DNA of 64,000 nt from Bacteroidota bacterium (lineage in GTDB: Bacteria > Bacteroidota > Ignavibacteria > Palsa-1295), in the NCBI GenBank assembly GCA_021324685.1, contig JAJPIQ010000009.1:1-64000 (forward strand), in the 5' to 3' direction. How positions within the stretch are numbered: position 1 is the first letter of the stretch; every line of letters begins with the position of its first letter. Made by a program: the position numbers and the translations under genes. The notes beneath the pieces were generated by a model. That model was not told the DNA's origin, ran no database searches, and worked only from the letters and a program-made list of their open reading frames with translations. Positions 45,318-52,760 of the stretch are shown piece by piece.

Positions 45318-45740
45318 TTACGACTGACCTTGGGAATTGGCCGGAGCCGTCGAATTTCCCGGGATCGTCATCTTTCCGGACCCTTCATAGCGCGACGGGC
45401 ATTTCGTCTGGATGTCCGAAGCCTCGAAGACGCCATTCTCCACTTTTCCCGTGCAAACGACGCTCGGCGCGATCTCGAAATTGTTCGGGCGCACGCCGCT
45501 ATACTTCACCGGCATTTCATGGCCGGCATGGTCCTTCATGTAAAACGAAAAGGTGTTGCTCGCAGCATCGTACTGAGAGCCTTTGGCTTTGTCATACGTG
45601 CCCGAGACCTGTGCGCGGCGTCCGCTTTCCGACGCCTTTGAAAAATCGGAATAGTCGATCTTATTATCGACCAAAGCGAAAGCCGCAATCCCGATAAACG
45701 CCAGCGCGACCACCAGTGCTATAATATGTTTGCGTTTCAC
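45318..45740 (-). CDS. ccmE: cytochrome c maturation heme chaperone CcmE, CxxxY variant
   Basis: 140 residues from the GTG at 45740 (VKRKHIIALVVALAFIGIAA); an upstream ATG at 45776 is possible but less like the family. One membrane helix is followed by an OB-fold domain with VSGTYDKAKGSQYD and FSFYMKDHAGHEMPVKYSGV. The usual heme-binding HxxxY is replaced by CPSRY near the C-terminus (DIQTKCPSRYEG). This CxxxY form is known from archaea and some sulfate reducers (System I*) and also attaches heme covalently. It is upstream of ccmF and probably co-transcribed. Confidence 0.88.
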   Translation of the reverse strand: MKRKHIIALVVALAFIGIAAFALVDNKIDYSDFSKASESGRRAQVSGTYDKAKGSQYDAASNTFSFYMKDHAGHEMPVKYSGVRPNNFEIAPSVVCTGKVENGVFEASDIQTKCPSRYEGSGKMTIPGNSTAPANSQGQS

Positions 45741-45900
45741 CTGAAAAAACCTCTCCGCTTGCCGAACAGGACGCATTCGCGCTAAGTTCGGAGTTTAATT
45801 TTTCATGGACACCACATGATTCTCCGTCCAGGGGAATCCGTCTCGGAAGCGTCCACGGACTTTGGTTTTAGTCGAACATCGGCTCAAGGCGTGTTGCCTC

Positions 45901-45938
45901 TTGAATTGATCGCCTAAATCTCGAATCGATCGCCTAAA
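45901..45938. repeat. direct duplication spanning the outer-membrane protein gene stop
   Basis: GATCGCCTAAA at 45908-45918 and 45928-45938, with an imperfect extension to 18 bp (period 20). The second copy includes the stop codon of the minus-strand gene ending at 45934. Confidence 0.8.
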
Positions 45939-47121
45939 AATGATAGGAGGCGCTGACGAGGGGAATGACATCGAAGGCGGTATTGAAGACGTATTCGCCA
46001 AGGGTCTTCATGCCACTCGCGCCAGCTTTATAAAGCGAGAAAACAACGCCGGCATCGACGGTGAGATCGTTCTGGAAATAGCGGACCGAGAAGACGGTAG
46101 GCACTATTCCGAAATCGCCGATAAAATACATTTCGATGGCCGCCTTGAGGTTTTCCCCAACACGCAGATCACCGGAAACTCCAATAAAACTATTTTTTGG
46201 GTACGTGTGAAAGCCGAGTGAGTCATTGTCCTGAAAGGCATAGCCGCCAAGAATAGTCAGTTCAGATTCCCAGGTCCCATAGGTCGCGGCGAGATAGGGA
46301 AACGCAATTTGATTCACCTTTACAACGCTGGAATAGACTCCCTGAAAGCCGGCCGAGACGGTAAAAAGGTCCTCGGAAAGTGGGGTAATCTTGACCCCGG
46401 CGGTAGCCGTGGAAACGGACGTTGGCAGGAAGGGCGCCACGAGTCCGCCGGCATTGACGCTCAGCCAGTCGCTAACGCCATAATTAAGTTGAAGTCCGGC
46501 GATCATGTAGTCCATAACGAACAAGTTGCCGCTCCCGAACGAGCGCGCGGTGGGAAGCAAAAAGTCCTGTGAGGAAAGAGGGTCTTTGGCGTTGGTGTAC
46601 CGAGCGGTAGAAAAGTCTTCCCGTCGGTCGTTCTGGCCGGACCAGTTATCGACGTAATCGAGATCGGGATATTTAAAAAAGAGATCGCCATACGGCGTCG
46701 AAAGGATGACGTGAGCGGTATCGTCGAACAAATACCGGTGGCCGATAAAGATATCGTGATCTTTGGTTGCGACGGTGGAAAGGAAGGGAAGTTTTGGCTG
46801 CGAGAGAAATTTAGCTACAGCATAATGCTGGGCATCGGCCGCATTTTTCAGGGCGGCTTGCTTGAGATCGTCCTTCTGAACCCAGTTATAACGATAATCA
46901 ATGACCGTGGCGATACTGGCCAGAGGAATTTCCAGACGCCCATAGCTCGTCTCGACAATAATCCGGTCGGGGACTGGACGCCCAAGGACGTTCACGTAAA
47001 ATTCCGAAGAGTCCTGAAGGACCAGTTTCACGTAGCTATCGGGTGTAAGTTCCGAAGGCGAAAGTTGCGCGAACGCGTTGGCCGAAAGCAGGACAAAAAT
47101 GGAAGCGACAAAATATTTCAT
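45934..47121 (-). CDS. secreted beta-barrel-like outer-membrane protein
   Basis: 395 residues from the ATG at 47121; the ORF extending to 47412 overlaps ruvC and is not used. A signal peptide ends ANAFAQL. The first 130 residues look like a small periplasmic domain (SYGRLEIPLASIATVIDYRY). The rest shows repeated amphipathic strands and ends with ASYHF, a barrel C-terminus. It follows ruvC by about 50 bp, with 15-bp tandem repeats between. Specific role unknown. Confidence 0.68.
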   Translation of the reverse strand: MKYFVASIFVLLSANAFAQLSPSELTPDSYVKLVLQDSSEFYVNVLGRPVPDRIIVETSYGRLEIPLASIATVIDYRYNWVQKDDLKQAALKNAADAQHYAVAKFLSQPKLPFLSTVATKDHDIFIGHRYLFDDTAHVILSTPYGDLFFKYPDLDYVDNWSGQNDRREDFSTARYTNAKDPLSSQDFLLPTARSFGSGNLFVMDYMIAGLQLNYGVSDWLSVNAGGLVAPFLPTSVSTATAGVKITPLSEDLFTVSAGFQGVYSSVVKVNQIAFPYLAATYGTWESELTILGGYAFQDNDSLGFHTYPKNSFIGVSGDLRVGENLKAAIEMYFIGDFGIVPTVFSVRYFQNDLTVDAGVVFSLYKAGASGMKTLGEYVFNTAFDVIPLVSASYHF

Positions 47122-47130
47122 TGCAAAAAG

Positions 47131-47175
47131 CGGATCAATGCTCGACGAATCGATGCTGAACGAATCAATGATCTT
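47131..47175. repeat. three 15-bp tandem repeats between ruvC and the barrel gene
   Basis: CGGATCAATGCTCGA, CGAATCGATGCTGAA and CGAATCAATGATCTT follow one another at 47131-47175. The last unit reaches the ruvC stop codon. Each differs at a few positions, as in an old tandem array. Confidence 0.8.
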
Positions 47176-47722
47176 AACGAATAATTCGGTCGGAATTCTC
47201 CAGGGCGAACTGCTTCCAGCTCTTTGCAGATCGTTTGGAAGAGGGGGTGAGCCGGGCGGCATGCGCGATCGCGACGGCGAGCGCATCGTACGCATCCGGC
47301 AGTTTTTTATCGGACTCTTCGAGCTTAAGCAGCGCGCGGACCATATACTCGACCTGGTCTTTGGACGCGTTTCCATTTCCAACGACGGCTCGTTTGATCT
47401 CTCTCGGCGCATATTCGGCCGACGGCAATTCCTTCAGGATCCCTGCGAGCATTGCCACCCCCCGCGCATGGCCGAGTTTGAGCGTCGATTGAACATTTTT
47501 GTGATAGAAGGCGGATTCGATCGCGAGTTCATCCGGCTGCACCCGATCGATCACTGCCGAAAGCCGTGTAAAGATCGCTCTCAGGCGCAGCGGAAGGGTC
47601 GCGATCCGCTTCGACTCGATCGTGCCGTATTCGATGACACGAAGTTCCATACCGCCGCGGCCAGCAGCGATCGCGCCATATCCTGTGACCAGCGTGCCCG
47701 GATCGATCCCAAGAATGATCAT
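47174..47722 (-). CDS. ruvC: crossover junction endodeoxyribonuclease RuvC
   Basis: 182 residues. The RNase H-like fold has the catalytic acidic residues in ILGIDPGTLVTGYG (Asp7), ELAIESAF (Glu), and PDAYDALAVAIAHAARL (two Asp). It resolves Holliday junctions with RuvAB. It starts in an ATGA overlap with the hpnD stop, so it is translated with the squalene-synthesis genes, an unusual pairing that may only reflect operon packing. Confidence 0.93.
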   Translation of the reverse strand: MIILGIDPGTLVTGYGAIAAGRGGMELRVIEYGTIESKRIATLPLRLRAIFTRLSAVIDRVQPDELAIESAFYHKNVQSTLKLGHARGVAMLAGILKELPSAEYAPREIKRAVVGNGNASKDQVEYMVRALLKLEESDKKLPDAYDALAVAIAHAARLTPSSKRSAKSWKQFALENSDRIIR

Positions 47723-48555
47723 TGGAAAAAAGGGAGGTAACTATTCAACCAGAGGCAAAGTGCAGTAAAAATTTTTCGAGACTTCGAAACGGCGATGCGG
47801 CCGTTAAAGATATTATAATGAGCATGCTCGATATTCCTCAAAAGTTGAAAATAGATCCGGTCCATGATCTCCGCGGGGAACATCGAGCGACGGTCATTCG
47901 CGGGAAGAAACGAGCGCGCCGTTCCATAATATTCTTTTGTGCGTGCCACCTCGAATTGCATGAGCGACGTGAATGCATCGTTATAAACCCCAGCCGAAAG
48001 ACTTTGTTCATCATATCCGAATGCGGCGAGATCCTCGGCCGGCAAATAAATGCGACCCCGCTCTGCATCGGTCTGTATGTCTCGAAGAATATTTGTCAGT
48101 TGCAGGGCATAGCCCAAATGAATAGCGTAGTCGCGCGTTTGTTCATGTTCATAACCAAAGACCTGAATACTCATGAGGCCCGGAATACTGGCCACAGCAT
48201 AACAATAGTCTCGAAGTTCTGCGAACGTTTCATAGCGTGTCTTGAAAAGATCGTTTTGGACGCCATCAATCAGCGCGAGAAAGTAGTCCAGTGGAATACG
48301 GTATTCCAGGACAGCGTCGGACAAATAATCTGGCAAGGAAGTGCGCTTCCTCTGGAAACAATGTTCAACTTCTGTTCTAAGCGATGCGAGTTTAGCCTGC
48401 TTCTCCTCGACTGTTCCACTTTCTTCATCCACGATATCGTCGGCCCGGCGGCAAAAATCGTATATGGCATGAATGGCCCATCGCTTCTTTTTCGGAAGAA
48501 GCGCAAAGGAATACGAAAAATTACTTCGCTCGCGAAGCGTGGAGCTATTCATCAT
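47719..48555 (-). CDS. hpnD: HpnD-type presqualene diphosphate synthase
   Basis: 278 residues from the ATG at 48555 (MMNSSTLRE), overlapping the hpnC stop. The two Asp-rich motifs of squalene/phytoene synthases are seen: CRRADDIVDEE and TNILRDIQTDAERGRIYLP. The length and the partner HpnC favour HpnD, which joins two farnesyl diphosphates to presqualene diphosphate. HpnE (hydroxysqualene reductase-like) is not in the window. Squalene would feed hopanoids; a carotenoid role is an alternative. Confidence 0.82.
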   Translation of the reverse strand: MMNSSTLRERSNFSYSFALLPKKKRWAIHAIYDFCRRADDIVDEESGTVEEKQAKLASLRTEVEHCFQRKRTSLPDYLSDAVLEYRIPLDYFLALIDGVQNDLFKTRYETFAELRDYCYAVASIPGLMSIQVFGYEHEQTRDYAIHLGYALQLTNILRDIQTDAERGRIYLPAEDLAAFGYDEQSLSAGVYNDAFTSLMQFEVARTKEYYGTARSFLPANDRRSMFPAEIMDRIYFQLLRNIEHAHYNIFNGRIAVSKSRKIFTALCLWLNSYLPFFQ

Positions 48556-49435
48556 GGGTTCCAACAGCACGGGTGCGGTAAAAATCCTGAGAGGCGGCGA
48601 AGCCAGAAATGATAATCTTCGTTTTTTCGAAGCGTGAAAGTGTGGGCCGGTGGCGCAGTGTATCGCCATGTAGATCTCGAATTTTCTTTATCATAATCTG
48701 TGCGCCGGCAAGGACGGCTTTTAATTCAAATCGCAAGCGCCCACGGACCAGGCTTGGCAAGTGAGCGCCACTTTCGAGCAATCGCTCCACGCGCTCGGAT
48801 TCGAAAAGAATTAATTTCGAACTATAAGGGGAAGTCAATATTTCATGGGCTGTGCTTATTCCAAACGATGTATAATCGACTTTTGGAAAATAACATCGCC
48901 CATTCACGAGGTCCTCCTTTGCATCCTGAAGAAAATTGATAAGTTGCAGAGCCGTACAAATATCATTGGAGCAGCGAATACATTCTGCGTCCCTGTATCC
49001 AAACAGAGCGAGCACCAATTGTCCGACGGGCTCGGCGGAGCGAGCCGTGTACCAGTGAAGATCGTCATACGTTGGAAATTCGACTCGAGCTTCGGCATCG
49101 AAGGTAAATGCATCGAGCAGAAGAGAGAACGGTTCGATCGGAAGATCGAATTTTTGAACGGTGTCCTGCAAGGCGACAAACGTTGGAACCTGGGCGTTGC
49201 CCTTAAACGCATCGTGCAATTTTTGGCGCCAGTCCTCAAGCAAAGCAACGCGTTCTTTTTTTGTACGATGGGGAAGATCGGCAAAGTCGTCCGCTGATCT
49301 CATAAACGCATAGAGCGCAAAGATATGATTCCGAAGGTGTTGGGGCAGAAGCAACGATCCGACAGGAAAATTTTCATAATGACCGAGCGCCACCTTTTTG
49401 CATTGCCGGTATGCTGCTATTATCTCCTTAGTCAT
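48545..49435 (-). CDS. hpnC: HpnC-type squalene synthase
   Basis: 296 residues. The opening YRQCKKVALGHYENFPVGSL, then AFMRSADDFADLPH and FLQDAKEDLVNGRCYFP, match HpnC, which converts presqualene diphosphate towards hydroxysqualene. It is divergent from the cupredoxin-like lipoprotein; the 74-bp gap must hold promoters for both. The order hpnC-hpnD-ruvC is overlapping throughout. Confidence 0.85.
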   Translation of the reverse strand: MTKEIIAAYRQCKKVALGHYENFPVGSLLLPQHLRNHIFALYAFMRSADDFADLPHRTKKERVALLEDWRQKLHDAFKGNAQVPTFVALQDTVQKFDLPIEPFSLLLDAFTFDAEARVEFPTYDDLHWYTARSAEPVGQLVLALFGYRDAECIRCSNDICTALQLINFLQDAKEDLVNGRCYFPKVDYTSFGISTAHEILTSPYSSKLILFESERVERLLESGAHLPSLVRGRLRFELKAVLAGAQIMIKKIRDLHGDTLRHRPTLSRFEKTKIIISGFAASQDFYRTRAVGTHDE

Positions 49436-49509
49436 TCGATCGTATTAAAAACAGTAAACCTTCGGGCGATTCGTGAGGTTTTGCATGCCGTCTTTTTTTC
49501 TTGTTGTTT

Positions 49510-50220
49510 ATGATGGTTCGCAGTTTTTGCATTCTATTATTTATCGCGTTTCTTTCTGGCTGCACGAAGCACGAAGATTCGAGCATTTCCGGAACTGTCA
49601 CGCTCGCTGGCGCGTGCCCGATGAATGCGGCCTGCACAAGTTCGGTCGATGGAGCCTGCAAACACGATGGCGTGACGCTCCAGCACTGGATTGTGAATAA
49701 TGGCCATGTGGCCAATGCGCTTATCTGGATCAAGGACGGACTTGGAAATACGGTTTATCCTGCGCCGGAGGAGGCATTAACGCTCGACCAGCGAGGCTGC
49801 GTGTATGAACCGCATGTGATTGGCTTGATGGCGGGACAAACACTCAAGATCCTAAACAGCGACCCGACGCTCCATAATGTACATCTTATTTCTGCAACGC
49901 CCTCGGAGGATTTCAATAAGCTTTTTCTCCAGGGCATGCCCGCAATGGAGGAGAAATTCCAAACGGTCGGCATTCGCGAGATTAAATGCGATGTTCATAA
50001 CTGGATGAATTGCTATGTCGGTGTTTTTTCAAACCCGTTCTTTGCCGTCAGCGATTCGAACGGGCATTATGAGATCGATGGCCTCCCGTCAGGGAAATAC
50101 ACGCTGGAATTGTGGCATGAGTCGAGTGATGGACTGAATAATCCAATTATTCAAGACGAGCAAGTGAGCATTGGCGAAAAGGAAAAAAAGAGTGCTGATT
50201 TTACGATTTCTGCACGATGA
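49510..50220 (+). CDS. cupredoxin-like lipoprotein beside heme A genes
   Basis: About 236 residues. A lipoprotein signal ends FLSGCTKH. The middle has PTLHNVHLISATPS and REIKCDVHNWMNCYVGVF, giving a His...Cys-x2-His-x2-Met arrangement like a type 1 copper site. The C-terminal SNGHYEIDGLPSGKYTLELWHE is a carboxypeptidase-regulatory-like fold. It is 6 bp before ctaA, so a role in electron transfer or copper handling for a cytochrome oxidase is plausible. The start is at one of two adjacent ATGs. Confidence 0.78.
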   Translation: MMVRSFCILLFIAFLSGCTKHEDSSISGTVTLAGACPMNAACTSSVDGACKHDGVTLQHWIVNNGHVANALIWIKDGLGNTVYPAPEEALTLDQRGCVYEPHVIGLMAGQTLKILNSDPTLHNVHLISATPSEDFNKLFLQGMPAMEEKFQTVGIREIKCDVHNWMNCYVGVFSNPFFAVSDSNGHYEIDGLPSGKYTLELWHESSDGLNNPIIQDEQVSIGEKEKKSADFTISAR

Positions 50221-50226
50221 GATTTC

Positions 50227-51258
50227 ATGGAGTTGAAAACGGGAATTTCGCGTTTAGGCGGCGCCATGCCTAAATCTGTTTCTCCCTCTGGCCGCTGGAT
50301 ACACTGGCTTGCCGTACTTACAGCTGTTTCGGCGTTCTGCTTACTTTTTATGGGTGGATTGGTAACGAGCCATCAAGCGGGACTTTCCGTTCCAGACTGG
50401 CCCACGAGTTACGGATGGAATATGTTCACCTTTCCTATGAAGGACTGGCAAGGTAACATTTTTTATGAGCATACCCATCGCCTGTTTGCGTCTTTTGTGG
50501 GATTTTTGATCCTTACCCTTGCCGTTCTTTTACAACGCTATGAACCTCGCATGTGGGTCAAGCGGCTCGGATGGCTTGCGCTCGGCGGTGTGGTCTTGCA
50601 AGGAGTGTTAGGAGGTATTACCGTACTGACCTATCTTCCCCCCGCCGTTTCAAGCGCTCACGCAGGCCTGGGACAAGCGATGTTTTGTCTCACGCTTGCG
50701 ATTGCTATGGTCACGGGAAAGAAGTGGGAACTGGATACACCTAAAAAAGTGGAACGCACAAAATTTGGCGTTCGAACACTTTCCTTCGTTACGGTGATCA
50801 CCATTTTTTGCCAGTTGCTGATCGGCGCGGTGATGCGCCATACCTTTTCCGGCCTTGCGATACCGACATTCCCCTTCGCACCGAATGGGAGCATTATCCC
50901 GGAGTTCACTTCATTTGGAGTGGCCATTAACTTTACCCACCGTGTGGGCGCCGTGATCGTTACGATCATGATGTTCCTCACGGCACGGGCGATATTTCGG
51001 TGGCATCCACGAGCCAAGTCGATCGTGATCCCGATGGTCCTTGCCATGTTTTTACTTGGAATTCAAATCATGCTCGGTGCGATCACGATCTGGAGCCAGA
51101 AAGCGGTAACGCCGACGACGTTACATGTCTCCTGTGGCGCCGCGATCCTTGGAACCATGGTCTATATCATGGTCCGGAGCCGGCACCTTTTTTCGCCGAT
51201 GGTCGTGCAATCCGCGCCGCTCGGCACACCGCGCGCTGAACTTTCTTCTGCCGGATAA
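50227..51258 (+). CDS. ctaA: heme A synthase (CtaA/Cox15)
   Basis: 343 residues, about eight membrane helices. The glutamate/histidine-bearing motifs YEHTHRLFASFVGFLI and NFTHRVGAVIVTIMMF are the conserved heme-binding helices. SHQAGLSVPDWPTSYGWN is the typical extracellular loop. It oxidises the C8 methyl of heme O to heme A for aa3-type oxidases. An internal ATG at 50266 is a second possible start. The stop overlaps ctaB by one base. Confidence 0.9.
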   Translation: MELKTGISRLGGAMPKSVSPSGRWIHWLAVLTAVSAFCLLFMGGLVTSHQAGLSVPDWPTSYGWNMFTFPMKDWQGNIFYEHTHRLFASFVGFLILTLAVLLQRYEPRMWVKRLGWLALGGVVLQGVLGGITVLTYLPPAVSSAHAGLGQAMFCLTLAIAMVTGKKWELDTPKKVERTKFGVRTLSFVTVITIFCQLLIGAVMRHTFSGLAIPTFPFAPNGSIIPEFTSFGVAINFTHRVGAVIVTIMMFLTARAIFRWHPRAKSIVIPMVLAMFLLGIQIMLGAITIWSQKAVTPTTLHVSCGAAILGTMVYIMVRSRHLFSPMVVQSAPLGTPRAELSSAG

Positions 51259-52163
51259 TGGAAACGGCCGTTCATACGAGTCCCCGCATAGAAGGTCGCG
51301 TCTTCGACTGGAGGCAGCTCCTGCGGGATTTTTACGATCTCTCCAAACCCGGAATCGGATTTTATTCCCTGCTCACAACTGCAACGTCCTTCTGGCTTGC
51401 ATCGCATGAGTTTAATGCGGTTCTTTTCGTTCACACAATGCTCGCCACGGCCTGCGTGACCTGCGGCGGCGGAGCGCTCAACCAGGTGATCGAGATCGAA
51501 GCTGATTCGAGAATGCACCGCACCGAAAACCGGCCACTTCCGGCAGGAAGGATCTCGCCCATGACCGGGCTTCTCTTCGGCGTATTGGTCTCCCTGATGG
51601 GAACGATCTATATGCTGCTCTTCGTCGGGAGTCTTCCCAGTTTGTTGGCGATTGCGACCTTGGCGGGGTATCTTTTTATTTACACGCCGCTCAAAAAAAG
51701 GACACATCTTTCGACACTCATTGGGGCCTTTCCCGGCGCCGTCCCGATCCTCATTGGCTGGGCCGCCGTCCGTGGGAACCTTGAATTTGGGGCCTGGGCG
51801 CTCTTTGCCATTTTGTTTCTCTGGCAGATCCCCCATTTCCTTGCGATAGCTTGGATGTACCGAAAGGACTATGCCCGAGCAGGGTTCCCGATGCTGACAG
51901 TGATCGATCCGGAAGGAACGCGCGCAGCGTTTCAAGTCATTAGCTACACACTTGCCCTCATTCCGGTCAGTTTGCTGCTCTCCTTGCTCCGTATGACCGG
52001 AGTGGTCTATTTTGCCGGCGCGATCGTGCTCGGGCTCGGCTTCGCAATCGCCGGTATTCGCGCGGCAAGCGAACGTTCTAACAAGTCTGCGAAGCAACTC
52101 CTTTTCGCTTCGATCGTTTATTTACCGGTGCTCCTGATCTTAATGGCGATCGATAAGATCTAA
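51258..52163 (+). CDS. ctaB: protoheme IX farnesyltransferase (CtaB)
   Basis: 301 residues of UbiA-type membrane prenyltransferase. The first Asp/Asn-rich region is NQVIEIEADSRMHRTENRPLPAG and the second is YTPLKKRTHLSTLIGAFPGA, then DYARAGFPMLTVIDPEG. It adds farnesyl to heme B to make heme O, the step before CtaA. The NxxxDxxxD motif has Glu in place of the first Asp, as in some CtaB. It is the last gene of the three-gene unit. Confidence 0.9.
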   Translation: METAVHTSPRIEGRVFDWRQLLRDFYDLSKPGIGFYSLLTTATSFWLASHEFNAVLFVHTMLATACVTCGGGALNQVIEIEADSRMHRTENRPLPAGRISPMTGLLFGVLVSLMGTIYMLLFVGSLPSLLAIATLAGYLFIYTPLKKRTHLSTLIGAFPGAVPILIGWAAVRGNLEFGAWALFAILFLWQIPHFLAIAWMYRKDYARAGFPMLTVIDPEGTRAAFQVISYTLALIPVSLLLSLLRMTGVVYFAGAIVLGLGFAIAGIRAASERSNKSAKQLLFASIVYLPVLLILMAIDKI

Positions 52164-52199
52164 AAAAAATCAGGGCATTATCCGTAGATAATGCCCTGA
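52162..52199 (-). terminator. strong hairpin ending the 52.2-54.6 kb minus unit
   Basis: TCAGGGCATTATC (52170-52182), loop CGTA and GATAATGCCCTGA (52187-52199) give a perfect 13-bp stem. On the minus strand it is followed by eight T. It lies about 38 bp beyond the stop of the T9SS-tail protein gene; on the plus strand it also begins just after the ctaB stop and may serve both. Confidence 0.85.
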
Positions 52200-52237
52200 G
52201 AAAAATTCCGAGTCGCTTTTTATCGATCGAACTAATT

Positions 52238-52744
52238 TTATCGAACAATGGAAATTCGTTGTTCGACGAGTTGGCCCGGAATGCGAGCCGCAACGATATA
52301 CGATCCCTGCGGAAGTTCCGAGAGATCGACGTTGATATCTCTCTTTCCAGATGCCGGACCAACATAAACGGTCCGAACTTCTTTTCCGGTGACGTCGAAG
52401 ATTCGAATATCGAGATCTGCAGACGCCGCCATAGAGACGGTAACTTTCGTTGCGCCGGAAGCTGGATTCGGCCATGCTGTGAGATCGAGCGCGGGCTCAG
52501 GGGCCAGCGGTGAAACCGCAGCGGCGGCACTGCCCGGTGTCCAGAATCCGAAATAGCCGATCATTTGCGAGTTCGATGCCACGCCGACAACGGGCTGCCC
52601 GGCAGTCGAACCGACTTGGACGCTTCCGTTCGAAGAGGTATTCCCACCCGAAGCAACGACAGCTCTCTGGAGCATGACCTGTGCACTTGATTCGATCGGC
52701 CAGGAGGCCGCGATCAGCGCCCCAAGTATTAATAGGATTTTCAT
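52238..52744 (-). CDS. small secreted protein with T9SS-type sorting domain
   Basis: 168 residues from the ATG at 52744. A signal peptide ends ESSAQVML. About 65 residues of Gly/Ser/Val-rich sequence precede a T9SS sorting domain: TAWPNPASGATKVTV, IFDVTGKEVRTVYV and LPQGSYIVAARI. It begins 16 bp after the stop of the tail-fibre-like repeat gene, so the two are probably made together. The small N-terminal part may be the real functional module. Confidence 0.72.
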   Translation of the reverse strand: MKILLILGALIAASWPIESSAQVMLQRAVVASGGNTSSNGSVQVGSTAGQPVVGVASNSQMIGYFGFWTPGSAAAAVSPLAPEPALDLTAWPNPASGATKVTVSMAASADLDIRIFDVTGKEVRTVYVGPASGKRDINVDLSELPQGSYIVAARIPGQLVEQRISIVR

Positions 52745-52760
52745 GGTTCGGTCTCCCATG

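Noticed and set aside
45934-47412. Long form (492 residues) of the outer-membrane protein ORF
   Set aside because: The N-terminal 97 residues are antisense-like sequence overlapping ruvC; the ATG at 47121 opens a good signal peptide.
47078-47740. 220-residue plus-strand ORF opposite ruvC
   Set aside because: It is antisense to ruvC, whose catalytic motifs are clear.
47722-48612. 296-residue plus-strand ORF opposite hpnD
   Set aside because: The shadow of a GC-rich gene; hpnD has the conserved Asp-rich motifs.
51162-52097. 311-residue minus-strand ORF opposite ctaB
   Set aside because: Antisense to a clear UbiA-family gene, low-complexity charged composition.
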